64,000 nt of DNA from Streptomyces albus subsp. albus (GTDB taxonomy: Bacteria; Actinomycetota; Actinomycetes; Streptomycetales; Streptomycetaceae): positions 1 to 64,000 of the forward strand of contig NZ_JODR01000038.1 of the NCBI RefSeq assembly GCF_000725885.1, read 5' to 3'. The notes under the pieces are model-generated. The model made no database searches and was not told where the DNA came from. It saw nothing but the letters and a program-made list of their open reading frames with translations. Numbering within the stretch: the first letter of the stretch is position 1; the number at the start of each line of letters is the position of its first letter. The position numbers and the translations under genes were made by a program. Below, one piece after another: positions 52,727-62,234 of the stretch.

Positions 52727-52949
52727 CAGGCACCCTCCTCTTTTCTTGTCCCGTCGTGCCGTCCGGCCGGCGCCGGCAGGTGGTTGCCCCGGCGAACGGT
52801 CTGACAGTGCATCCACGCTGATCGGCGCAGGTGAGTCAAGAGGCTGTTCGTCCGGTCCCCCCATCCGTTACGCAGCCGGTACCGACCCCCCTGCCCCAGC
52901 GGGGCGGACCGCAGCCGATTCGTGATGCTCAATTTCCGCTCAGATGTAA

Positions 52950-52978
52950 TGACGGTCACGTTGGCCGCTCATTAAGGT
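52950..52978 (+). promoter_or_regulatory. Putative gluABCD promoter
   Basis: TGACGG (52950-52955), 17-bp spacer, TAAGGT (52973-52978), close to HrdB-type -35/-10 sequences; 33 nt before the gluA ATG. Confidence 0.5.
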
Positions 52979-53011
52979 CCTCGCAACCGACGAGGACGGA
53001 GCTACACGCCG

Positions 53012-53797
53012 ATGAGCGAAGTATCGGTGACCAAGGAAACGAGCGGGCCCGAGTCCGCGACCGACAAGCTGGTCGTGCTGGACAACGTCAACAAGCACTT
53101 CGGTGCGCTGCACGTCCTCCAGGACATCGACCTGACCATCGCCCGCGGTGAGGTCGTCGTCGTCATCGGCCCCTCCGGGTCCGGCAAGTCGACCTTGTGC
53201 CGCACCATCAACCGCCTGGAGACGATCGACTCCGGCAGCATCACGATCGACGGCAAGCCGCTGCCCCAGGAGGGACGGGAGCTGGCCAGGCTCCGTTCCG
53301 ACGTCGGCATGGTCTTCCAGTCGTTCAATCTCTTCGCCCACAAGACGGTGCTGGAGAACGTCATGCTCGGCCAGCTGAAGGTCCGCAAGACGGACAAGCA
53401 GGCGGCCGAGGAGAAAGCCCGCAAGCTGCTCGACCGGGTCGGTGTCGGCAACCAGGCCGACAAGTACCCCGCGCAGCTGTCCGGGGGTCAGCAGCAACGT
53501 GTGGCGATCGCCCGCGCGCTGGCGATGGACCCGAAGGTCATGCTCTTCGACGAGCCGACCTCGGCGCTCGACCCGGAGATGATCAATGAGGTCCTGGAGG
53601 TCATGCAGCAGCTGGCCCGGGACGGTATGACGATGGTCGTCGTCACCCACGAGATGGGTTTCGCCCGCTCGGCCGCCAACCGTGTGGTCTTCATGGCGGA
53701 CGGCCGGATCGTCGAAGAGGCCGCACCCGAGCAGTTCTTCAGCAACCCGCGCAGCGACCGGGCCAAGGACTTCCTCTCGAAGATCCTGCACCACTGA
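53012..53797 (+). CDS. gluA: Glutamate ABC transporter ATP-binding protein GluA
   Basis: 261 residues. Polar amino acid uptake ATPase (GlnQ/GluA family). Walker [14 protein letters not shown] (about 54), Q-loop [12 protein letters not shown], signature [16 protein letters not shown], Walker [16 protein letters not shown]-loop [16 protein letters not shown] at 53012 after GGACGGAG with an 11-12 nt gap. First gene of gluA-gluB-gluC-gluD, importing glutamate (and related acidic amino acids); divergent from gluR. Confidence 0.96.
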   Translation: MSEVSVTKETSGPESATDKLVVLDNVNKHFGALHVLQDIDLTIARGEVVVVIGPSGSGKSTLCRTINRLETIDSGSITIDGKPLPQEGRELARLRSDVGMVFQSFNLFAHKTVLENVMLGQLKVRKTDKQAAEEKARKLLDRVGVGNQADKYPAQLSGGQQQRVAIARALAMDPKVMLFDEPTSALDPEMINEVLEVMQQLARDGMTMVVVTHEMGFARSAANRVVFMADGRIVEEAAPEQFFSNPRSDRAKDFLSKILHH

Positions 53798-53857
53798 GCC
53801 ACCGGTCAGCGCAGCCAGCGCACTGGGCCACGACTGTTCAAGCAAGGGATGTTCACT

Positions 53858-54769
53858 ATGAGGTTCCACAAGACCGCCGCCGCGGCAGCCGCCGTGCTGG
53901 CGCTCGCCGCCACCGCCGCCTGCGGTGGCAAGGAGGGTTCTGCGGGCGACAAGCCGAAGGACCAGACGGACGAGAAGGCACTGCCGACCTACGACATCGC
54001 CAAGGACGCCAAGGTTGACTCCCCCGTCTGGGAGCGGGCCCACAAGCGCGGCAAGATCGTCATCGGCGCGAAGGCCGACCAGCCCTACCTGGGCTTCCAG
54101 GACCAGTCGACCAAGAAGTACTCCGGCTTCGACATCGAGATCGCCAAGATGATCGCCGCCGACCTGGGCTTCTCCGCCAAGCAGATCGAGTGGAAGACGG
54201 TCGACTCCGGCGCCCGTGAGACGGCTGTCGCCAAGGGTGACGTGGACCTGATGATCGGCACCTACACGATCAACGACGAGCGCAAGAAGCAGATCGACTT
54301 CGCCGGCCCGTACTACCACGCCGGCGCCTCGCTGCTCGTCCGCAAGGACGAGAAGGCCGTCACCGGCCCGGAGACCGTCAAGGGCAAGAAGGTCTGCTCC
54401 ATCGTCGGTTCGACGCCGCTGCAGGTCATCAAGCAGCCGAAGTACGGCGCCAAGGTCACCGAGCTGAGCAAGTACTCCGAGTGCGTCTCACAGGTTCTCG
54501 ACGGCCAGGTGGACGCCGTCACCACCGACGACGCGATCCTGATGGGCTACGCCGCGCAGAACCCCGGCAAGCTCAAGGTCGTCGGCAAGCCCTTCTCCGA
54601 CGAGCCCTACGGCGTCGGCATGAAGAAGGGTGACGACGCCCTCCAGAAGGCCGTCGCCGACGCCATCAAGGCGCACCAGGACAACGGCGACTACAAGAAG
54701 GCGTTCGAGGCCACCATCGGCAAGTCCGGCTCGAAGTTCAAGACGCCTCCGCAGCTGACCGAGAAGTGA
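53858..54769 (+). CDS. gluB: Glutamate-binding lipoprotein GluB
   Basis: 303 residues. Start at 53858 (MRFHKTAAAAAAVLAL) because AAGGG is 9-10 nt upstream; an ATG three codons earlier is too close to it. Lipoprotein signal ending LAATAACGG (lipid Cys about 22). Extracellular family 3 binding protein: GKIVIGAKADQPYLGFQD, YSGFDIEIAKMIAADLGF, GDVDLMIGTYTINDERKKQI, VCSIVGSTPLQVIK, DAVTTDDAILMGYA, EPYGVGMKKGDDAL. Two cysteines (CSIVGS, ECVSQ) could form a disulfide. 60 nt after gluA; followed by a hairpin, a common way to keep binding protein mRNA more abundant than permease mRNA. Confidence 0.95.
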   Translation: MRFHKTAAAAAAVLALAATAACGGKEGSAGDKPKDQTDEKALPTYDIAKDAKVDSPVWERAHKRGKIVIGAKADQPYLGFQDQSTKKYSGFDIEIAKMIAADLGFSAKQIEWKTVDSGARETAVAKGDVDLMIGTYTINDERKKQIDFAGPYYHAGASLLVRKDEKAVTGPETVKGKKVCSIVGSTPLQVIKQPKYGAKVTELSKYSECVSQVLDGQVDAVTTDDAILMGYAAQNPGKLKVVGKPFSDEPYGVGMKKGDDALQKAVADAIKAHQDNGDYKKAFEATIGKSGSKFKTPPQLTEK

Positions 54770-54775
54770 CGTCCC

Positions 54776-54823
54776 GCGCCCCGCTCCCCGGCACTGTCCC
54801 CGATGCCGCGCGGGGCGGGGCGC
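54776..54823 (+). terminator. Intercistronic hairpin gluB-gluC (attenuator or mRNA stabiliser)
   Basis: Arms 54776-54790 and 54811-54823, about 13 bp with a 2-nt bulge, 20-nt loop, directly after gluB. Probably partial termination or 3'-end protection. Confidence 0.65.
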
Positions 54824-54890
54824 ACTGTTGCGACCCAGCCTCCCGGCCGCTTCTGCTGCCGCCCCCTACGCGACTCCTCGCGGAGAATTC

Positions 54891-55538
54891 ATGAACGTAC
54901 TGCTCGACAACCTGGCGCTGTTCCGCGAGGGATTCCTCGGCACTCTCTACCTGACCGCTGTCAGCGCCGTCCTCGCCCTCGTCCTCGGCGTCGTGATAGC
55001 CGGTTTCCGGGTCTCCCCGGTGCCACCGTTGCGGATCTTCGGCACGCTGTGGGTGACGCTGCTGCGGAACACCCCGCTGACGCTGCTGTTCCTCGTGGCG
55101 TTCTTCGTCGTCCCCAAGGTGCTCTTCCCCGGCGTCAACTCCTTCCTCCTCGCCGTGTGCGCCTGCGGCTTCTACACCTCGGCCTTCGTCGCCGAAGCCG
55201 TCCGCTCCGGCATCAACACCGTGCCCATGGGGCAGGCCGAGGCCGCCCGCGCCATCGGCATGACCTTCACGCAGACCATGCGGATCGTGGTGCTCCCCCA
55301 GGCCACCCGGACCGTCGTACCGCCGCTCAGCAGCATCTTCATCGCGCTGACGAAGAACACCGCGATCGCCGGCGCGTTCGACAACGTCGACCTGTTCAAC
55401 GTGCAGAAGACGCTGAGCAACGACGGGTACGAGATCGCCTGGATCTTCCTGTGGATCACCATCGGTTATCTCGTGATCACCTACGCCATCAACGGCCTCT
55501 TCCGGCTGCTGGAGAACCGTCTGGAGGTCGCCCGATGA
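54891..55538 (+). CDS. gluC: Glutamate ABC transporter permease GluC
   Basis: 215 residues; ATG at 54891 with CGGAGA 5 nt upstream. HisM/GlnP-type permease with about five membrane segments (FLGTLYLTAVSAVLALVLGV, LTLLFLVAFFVVPKVLFPG, FLLAVCACGFYTSAFVAEAV, IAWIFLWITIGYLVITYAI). EAA loop: EAARAIGMTFTQTMRIVVLP, which docks on GluA. Its stop overlaps the gluD start (ATGA), so the two permeases are translationally coupled. Confidence 0.95.
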   Translation: MNVLLDNLALFREGFLGTLYLTAVSAVLALVLGVVIAGFRVSPVPPLRIFGTLWVTLLRNTPLTLLFLVAFFVVPKVLFPGVNSFLLAVCACGFYTSAFVAEAVRSGINTVPMGQAEAARAIGMTFTQTMRIVVLPQATRTVVPPLSSIFIALTKNTAIAGAFDNVDLFNVQKTLSNDGYEIAWIFLWITIGYLVITYAINGLFRLLENRLEVAR

Positions 55539-56452
55539 GTGCGAGCGTCCTGTTCGACGCGCCCGGCCCGAGGGCCCGCGCCCGCAACCTCATCCTGTCC
55601 GTCGTCGGCACCCTCGCCTTCCTCGGGCTGTTCTTCTGGATCGGCATCCGCCTCAACGACAAGGGACAGTTCGCCGGCGAACTGTGGGACATCTTCAACT
55701 ACGCGGGCATCCGGGAGAACATCCTGGACGCGCTGCTGTCCACCCTGAAGGTGTTCGCGATGGCCGGCGTTCTCTCGCTGGTGTTCGCCGTCATCCTGTG
55801 CGTGGCCCGGCTCTCGGACCACAAGCCGATCCGCTGGGTGGCCACGGTCTTCATCGACCTGTTCCGCTCCATCCCGCTGCTCATCACCATCTACGCGCTG
55901 TGGGTGGGCATCGTCGGCGACTTCACGCCGATGTGGGCGCTCGTCGTGGGCCTGACCGTCTACAACGGGTGCGTCCAGGCCGAGGTGCTGCGCGCCGGCA
56001 TCAATGCCGTCCCCAAGGGGCAGGCCGAGGCCGCCTACGCGCTCGGTCTGCGCAAGACGCAGGTGAACGCCTCGATCCTCTTCCCGCAGGCCGTCCGGTC
56101 GATGCTGCCGACCATCATCAGCCAGCTGGTGGTCACCCTCAAGGACACCTCGCTGGGCTTCATGGTGCTCTACCCCGAGCTGCTGTACTCGGCCCGGCTG
56201 ATCGCCAACAACACCCCGGTGGGCGGTGTCTACCCGATCGTCCAGACGGTCATCGTCTTCGGCGCCATCTACATCGCGCTGTGTCTGGCCCTGGCCTGGC
56301 TGGCGAACTGGATCGAGCAGCGCGGCCGTAAGTCGAAGGCGGGCATCACCCCCGCCGCCGGTGCCAAGGAGCTCAAGGAGGTGGCCGCCGCCGGCACCGC
56401 CGACCTGGCCGCAGCCGCCCCGGCGGGCACCGCGGACATCCGCAAAGAATGA
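55535..56452 (+). CDS. gluD: Glutamate ABC transporter permease GluD
   Basis: 305 residues; ATG overlaps the gluC stop by 4 nt. Membrane segments: LILSVVGTLAFLGLFFWIGI, VFAMAGVLSLVFAVILCVA, LFRSIPLLITIYALWVGI, MWALVVGLTVYNGCVQAEVL, IVQTVIVFGAIYIALCLALA. EAA loop: EAAYALGLRKTQVNASILFP. The C-terminal 45 residues are an Ala/Lys/Glu-rich cytoplasmic tail. Last gene of gluABCD, followed by a strong terminator. Confidence 0.95.
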   Translation: MSASVLFDAPGPRARARNLILSVVGTLAFLGLFFWIGIRLNDKGQFAGELWDIFNYAGIRENILDALLSTLKVFAMAGVLSLVFAVILCVARLSDHKPIRWVATVFIDLFRSIPLLITIYALWVGIVGDFTPMWALVVGLTVYNGCVQAEVLRAGINAVPKGQAEAAYALGLRKTQVNASILFPQAVRSMLPTIISQLVVTLKDTSLGFMVLYPELLYSARLIANNTPVGGVYPIVQTVIVFGAIYIALCLALAWLANWIEQRGRKSKAGITPAAGAKELKEVAAAGTADLAAAAPAGTADIRKE

Positions 56453-56470
56453 CCATCCCCCTCCCCCCTC

Positions 56471-56504
56471 GCAGGCGGCGGCCCGGCAACGGGCCGCCGC
56501 CTGC
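56471..56504 (+). terminator. gluABCD terminator
   Basis: Perfect 15-bp GC stem (56471-56485 with 56490-56504), GCAA tetraloop, 18 nt after the gluD stop. Confidence 0.9.
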
Positions 56505-56674
56505 GGCATGTCCGGCCCCGGGGTCCCCCACCGAGACGTGTCCGGCCCTGAACGGGCGTCACTTGACGACCGCTCAGGCAGTGGGTTGCATACCAGAGTG
56601 ATCGCGCACCAGGCTCCACCGTCAGAAGAACCCTTCCCCCGTCCCCGCCGGCAGGGGTGTGAGGTCGCCACGCT

Positions 56675-58414
56675 GTGGACCCGGTGATCGTCGTCGGGGC
56701 AGGCCCCGTCGGACTGGCGCTCTCCCTCGCCCTGGCCCGGCACTCCGTGCCGTCGCTCGTCCTCGACGCGACAGACGGCCACCCGCAGCCCCGGGCCGCC
56801 CGCACCTGCGTCCTGCGGGCGGACACCGCGGCGCTGCTGCCGCCGCTGCCCGGACTGCGCTGGCGCTCCTGGCGCACCCGGCGGCGCACGCAGCCGGTCG
56901 AAGAGATCGATCTGCCCCCTGAACACGCCCCGCTCCATGTCGAACAGCACGCCCTGGAGCGGGCCCTGCGCGCGGCGCTGGCCGACGAGAAACTCGTCCA
57001 TGTCGTCACGGACAGCCCCGTCGACCTCCTCGAACAGGACCCGCGCGGCGTCACCGCACACACCCGCGGGCCGTCCGGCACCTGGTGGCGCGGCAGCTAC
57101 GCGGTCGGCTGCGACGGTGCCCGCTCCATGGTCCGCAAACTGCTCGGGGTGCGCTTCCCCGGCCGCACCGCCGTCGAACGGCACGCCGTCGCCGCCCTGC
57201 GGGTCCGGCTGCCCTGGGAAGAGGGTGAGTGGGGACCGGACGGCGTGTGGGAGCCGGGCAGCGTGGGCGGCGCGCTGCTGCACCGGGACCCGGGCGGCAC
57301 TCCCGGCGAGGTGACGGCCCGCCCCCTGACGGCCGGACTGTGGCGGCTCGACTGGCTGCTCACCCCCCGGGGCGACCTCGTGACCCCGGAAGAGATGCTG
57401 GAACGGGTGGCCGACACCCTCGCCGTCTGGTCCGAGGAGGCCCACACCCTCCGCGTCGGCGCCGGAGGCAGCCGCGAGGCAGCGGGGCACAAGGACGCCG
57501 GTACACCGCGCGGCCGGTCCCGGAGGCGCGGGGCCGAGGAGTCCCCCGGCGGTATCGGCGCGTACGAGCTCGTGGACACCGGCGTCCATACGGCACACCA
57601 GCGGCTGGCCCGGCACTGGCGTGTGGACCGGGCCTTCCTCGCCGGGGACGCCGCACATCTGACCGGGGCGCTGGGTGTGCAGTCCGTCGACGAGGGCCTG
57701 CGGGACGTGGCCAACCTCGCCTGGAAACTCGCCGTCGCCTGGCACGACGGACACGACGGCGCCGCCCGAGCCCTGCTCGACAGCTATGAGGCGGAACGCC
57801 GCAGCGCTGTCGCCGCCCGGCTCCGCGCTGTGGACCAGGCCCTGCCGACGGTGCGGAAGAGCGGCGGACTGCGTTCCCTGCTGACCGGCGGAGGAGCCCG
57901 CGCCCACCTCGGGCTGCTGACCGACGGCCATCTGGGGCACGGCCTGCTGGGCGCGCCCCCCACCTACGCCGGCACGCCCCTGGCGCCGCCGCGCGGCAGC
58001 GCCCTCCAGGTACCGGTCCGCACACCGCCGGGTGCGCCCGTGGACGACGTACCGGTCACCGCCGCGGACGGGACACGCGGCACCCTCCGCGACTGGCTCG
58101 GCGGCACGGGCGGAGAGCTGCTGGTGGTCCTGGTGGCACCGGGCACCGCCGTGTGGGACAGCCGGCACTGGCTGACGGCGGGCATGATGCCCGAACTCGC
58201 CGCGAACGTGGAGAGGCTGCCGCTGCGCGCCACATTGCTGGTCGCCGAGGACTATCCCGGTGCGGCGGCCCACACCGTGCTGGTCGTCCGCGCCGACGGT
58301 CACCTCGCCGCGGCCCTGCCGGCCGGCCGCGCCGACGCGCTGCGCGCCTGGGCGGAGGCGCTGCGCGGAGGGGCCGACCTCCCGCCGGGGGACGGCTCCG
58401 GGCAGGAGGGCTGA
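56675..58414 (+). CDS. FAD-dependent aromatic-type monooxygenase (PheA/TfdB family)
   Basis: 579 residues; GTG at 56675, GAGG about 11 nt upstream. Group A flavoprotein hydroxylase: GxGxxG VVGAGPVGLALSLALARH at the N-terminus, DG motif YAVGCDGARSMVRKLLG (about 147-163), second FAD motif FLAGDAAHLTGALGVQS (about 325). NVANLAWKLA-type DVANLAWKLAVAWHDG follows. The last 150 residues have the thioredoxin-like C-terminal domain of phenol hydroxylase-like enzymes (VPVTAADGTRGTLRDWLG, LVVLVAPGTAVWDSRHWL). Substrate unknown. Normal length is 500-550, and a Gly/Arg-rich stretch at about 265-285 is extra. Not part of an operon; convergent with recX. Confidence 0.88.
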   Translation: MDPVIVVGAGPVGLALSLALARHSVPSLVLDATDGHPQPRAARTCVLRADTAALLPPLPGLRWRSWRTRRRTQPVEEIDLPPEHAPLHVEQHALERALRAALADEKLVHVVTDSPVDLLEQDPRGVTAHTRGPSGTWWRGSYAVGCDGARSMVRKLLGVRFPGRTAVERHAVAALRVRLPWEEGEWGPDGVWEPGSVGGALLHRDPGGTPGEVTARPLTAGLWRLDWLLTPRGDLVTPEEMLERVADTLAVWSEEAHTLRVGAGGSREAAGHKDAGTPRGRSRRRGAEESPGGIGAYELVDTGVHTAHQRLARHWRVDRAFLAGDAAHLTGALGVQSVDEGLRDVANLAWKLAVAWHDGHDGAARALLDSYEAERRSAVAARLRAVDQALPTVRKSGGLRSLLTGGGARAHLGLLTDGHLGHGLLGAPPTYAGTPLAPPRGSALQVPVRTPPGAPVDDVPVTAADGTRGTLRDWLGGTGGELLVVLVAPGTAVWDSRHWLTAGMMPELAANVERLPLRATLLVAEDYPGAAAHTVLVVRADGHLAAALPAGRADALRAWAEALRGGADLPPGDGSGQEG

Positions 58415-58478
58415 CCCACCGCGGCGCTCACTCCCCAGGGCGCCGCCGGGTCCGTCGGGGCCGCCGGCTCCGCGTGGC

Positions 58479-59150
58479 TCATATCCCCGGGAAGTGCTCC
58501 TCCAACGCCCCGGGGTCCTCGCCCTCCTCCTCCAGTGCCTGGCGGACCACACGGAGGGCCAGCCCTTCCGGATAGCCCTTGCGGGCCAGCATGCCGGCGA
58601 GACGGCGGAGCCGTTTGTCGCGCTCCAGCCCTCTGGTGGCACGCAGCTTGCGGGCCACCAGCGCGCGGGCGGTCTCTTCCTCCTGGTCCGCGTCGAGCTG
58701 GTCCATGGCCTGGTCGATCACCGTGGAGTCCACGCCCTTGGTGCGCAGCTCCCGGGCCAGGGCGCGCCGGGCCAGGCCGCGGCTGTGGTGCCGGGACTCC
58801 ACCCAGGCGGCGGCGAACGCGGAGTCGTCGATGAGACCGACGTCCTCGAAGCGCGCCAGCACCTCTTCGGCCGCCTCCTCGGGCACCTCCCGCTTGCGGA
58901 GGGCGTCCGCCAGCTGCCTGCGGGTGCGGGGGGTCCCGGTCAGCAGCCGCAGGCAGCTGGCTCGGGCCCGCTCCACCGGATCCTGCGGTTCCTGGCTCCC
59001 GGATCTCGCACGCGATGGCCCCGCTCCGGCCCTCGACGGGGCGGAGCCATCGCTGTCCTGGAGGAAGTCCGGCCGCACCTCGCCGTCCCGGGCTGCGGGG
59101 GGCGAGGGGGCCGGCGGGGTGTACTCCGGCCAGTCGCTGCGCCGCGTCAC
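58479..59150 (-). CDS. recX: Regulatory protein RecX
   Basis: 223 residues; GTG at 59150, only 3 nt after the recA stop, so co-transcribed and probably translationally coupled. RecX binds RecA filaments and inhibits recombinase and co-protease activity. Residues 1-55 are Pro/Ser-rich. The three-helix repeats follow: ARASCLRLLTGTPRTRRQLA, PEEAAEEVLARFEDVGLIDD, SRGLARRALARELRTKGVDS, RDKRLRRLAGMLARKGYP, and end ALEEHFPGI. Convergent with the monooxygenase gene. Confidence 0.95.
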   Translation of the reverse strand: MTRRSDWPEYTPPAPSPPAARDGEVRPDFLQDSDGSAPSRAGAGPSRARSGSQEPQDPVERARASCLRLLTGTPRTRRQLADALRKREVPEEAAEEVLARFEDVGLIDDSAFAAAWVESRHHSRGLARRALARELRTKGVDSTVIDQAMDQLDADQEEETARALVARKLRATRGLERDKRLRRLAGMLARKGYPEGLALRVVRQALEEEGEDPGALEEHFPGI

Positions 59151-59153
59151 GGA

Positions 59154-60323
<1,170 letters not shown>

Positions 60324-60457
60324 GGGTGCCACCCGGTTTGCTTGAGTCGATCGCTTCACGTCTCACGACGCTAGCGCCTGCCACTGACAATCGGTCCGGG
60401 CCGCGCTCCACCGGCCGGTCAGGGCCTGAGCGGGCGTGCTCACCGGAGCCTCCATAA

Positions 60458-60471
60458 GAATCGATGTTCGA
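60458..60471. promoter_or_regulatory. LexA (SOS) box upstream of recA
   Basis: Minus strand TCGAAC-ATCG-ATTC: left half perfect, right half ATTC for GTTC, the same imperfect form I recall for other streptomycete recA promoters. 135 nt before the recA ATG. Confidence 0.75.
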
Positions 60472-60498
60472 TTTTTGCGTCAAGTCGCACCGCCCACC

Positions 60499-60507
60499 TG
60501 TGGATAA
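60499..60507 (-). promoter_or_regulatory. DnaA box (TTATCCACA) upstream of recA
   Basis: Plus strand TGTGGATAA, the exact complement of the classical DnaA box TTATCCACA, 28 bp upstream of the recA SOS box. Confidence 0.55.
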
Positions 60508-60554
60508 CCGGAGAAACCCCAGGTCACAGCCGTGGTCTGGACGGGAAGCCCTGG

Positions 60555-61918
60555 CTACCGGTGGCGCCGCGACCGCCGCAAGAACCCCTTCCGTCGCCCT
60601 GCCCCACCCCGGGAACCCCCCTCCGGCCCCCCGTCTCCCGCCTCCCCGCGTCCCGGTTCGCCGCCACCGGGCGCCCCGCCTCCGGCCCCCTCCGCACGTG
60701 GTACGTCGTACCGCTTCACGTACGCGCTGAGGAACCCCTGGAGCGTCGCCGTGGCGGGGATGGCGACCAGCGCGCCCACCGCACCGAACAAGGCGGTCCC
60801 CGCGATCACCGTGCCGAAAGCGACCGCCGGATGGATGTCCACGGTCCGGGCGGTGATGCGCGGTTGCAGGACATAATTCTCAAATTGTTGATACAGGACG
60901 ATGAACACCAGAACCCACAAAGCGGACCACGGATCCACGGTGAACGCGATCAGCAGCGGCAGCGCCCCCGCGATGTAGGTGCCGACCGTCGGCACGAACT
61001 GCGAGACCACCCCCACCCACACCCCGAGCGCGGCGGCGTAGGGAATGTCCATGAGCACCAGGAAGACGTAGTGCGCGACGGCCGAGACGAGCGCCATCAG
61101 CGCCCGCGAGTAGATGTACCCCCGGTCTTGGTGACCGCGATCTCCCAGGCGCGCAGCACCTCGGCCTGGCGGGCCGGCGGGAGCACCGAGCACAACGCGA
61201 GCCGCAGCCGGGGCCCGTCGGCCGCGAAGTAGAACGTGAACAGGGCCACCGTCAGCAGCTGGAAGACGCCGCCCAGCACCGTCGCGGAGGCACCCCACAC
61301 GTTCTGGGCCCCGTGGCGCAGATAACCGCGCACCCAGTCCGAGTGCACGAACCCGGTGCGCAGCTCGTCGACGTCCAGGTCGGTGTGGAAGTGCTGGTTG
61401 CTCCAGCGCACGACCTCCGTCACGTACCGGGGGAAGTTCTCGGCGAGCCGGCTGACCTGCTCGGCGAAGAGCGAGCCGAGGGCGTAGAAGAACCCGGCCG
61501 CGGCCAGCAGCAGGACCAGCGAGACCAGCGCCGTGGCCGCTCCGCGGCGCATCCCCCGGCGGGCCAGACCGGCGACGGCGGGTTCCATGGCCAGCGCCAG
61601 GAAGAACGCGATCGGGACGTTCAGCAGCAGGCCCAGGAACGCCCAGCTGAGGAGTTGGTAGGCGCCGACGAGGGCCAGCGCCAGCGCGAAGGCCCGTGGC
61701 AGCCAGCCCGGCATGGCCGCCGCCCGGTCACCACGGTCGTGGCCCGCAGGGCCGCCGGACGGACCGGCGGCCGGCAGGGCATCACCGGGGGAGCGTGTCA
61801 GTCCGGAACCGCCGCGGTCCCCGCCCGGACCCTCCCCCGCGGCCCGCGGAGGGCGGTCGTTCGCCGGGCCGGTGCCGTCCTCCCCCGTCCCGCCCTGATC
61901 GTCGTGTGCTGCGCCCAC
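60555..61918 (-). pseudogene. AI-2E family transporter, interrupted by a frameshift
   Basis: Two overlapping frames together encode one AI-2E-type (PerM/TqsA fold) membrane protein. Frame 1 (GTG 61918 to 61097) has a Gly/Pro-rich N-terminus, then membrane segments (FALALALVGAYQLLSWAFLG, ALVSLVLLLAAAGFFYALG) and ends EIAVTKTGG then nonsense. Frame 2 resumes YIYSRALMALVSAVAHYVFL, VWVGVVSQFVPTVGTYIAG (family motif), YQQFENYVLQPRITA and VAFGTVIAGTALFGAVGALV, to a stop at 60555. The switch falls at a run of five C (61119-61123, G on the coding strand), where one missing base explains it. Either a real null or phase-variable allele, or a sequencing error. AI-2E proteins export small molecules or ions; substrate unknown. 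Confidence 0.8.
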
Positions 61919-61961
61919 CGGGCAAGTTTCGCGCCGCCGGGCAGTCCCGCCGGTAAACGAC

Positions 61962-62156
61962 TCACCTCTTCTCGGCGGGTACGTCCATCACCTCGCACAC
62001 CACGCGCCACACGTCCTTGGCGTCCCAGCCGGCGGCGAGCGCCTCGTGCACGGTCCGGCCGCCGAGTCCGGACATGACGAAGTCGTGCGCGAACGAGTCC
62101 GCGTACGCCGCGCCGAAGTGGTCCGCCATCCGCTGCCAGAAGTCCGTCAACCGCAT
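61962..62156 (-). CDS. DUF3046 family small protein
   Basis: 64 residues; ATG at 62156 (MRLTDFWQRMADHFG). Recognised by the whole pattern: LTDFWQRMADHFGAAYADSF, HDFVMSGLGGRTVHEALAAG, VWRVVCEVMDVPAEKR. Small soluble helical actinobacterial protein of unknown function, regularly found near recA. The ribosome site GGAGG sits unusually close (1 nt) to the ATG. Divergent from the next plus-strand gene across 78 bp. Confidence 0.9.
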   Translation of the reverse strand: MRLTDFWQRMADHFGAAYADSFAHDFVMSGLGGRTVHEALAAGWDAKDVWRVVCEVMDVPAEKR

Positions 62157-62234
62157 GCCTCCAGTATCCCGCCTGGAGGGTTGGCTCCCCGCCACAGCCG
62201 TGACCGGGCGGCCGTGCGGGCCTACGGTCGGAGA

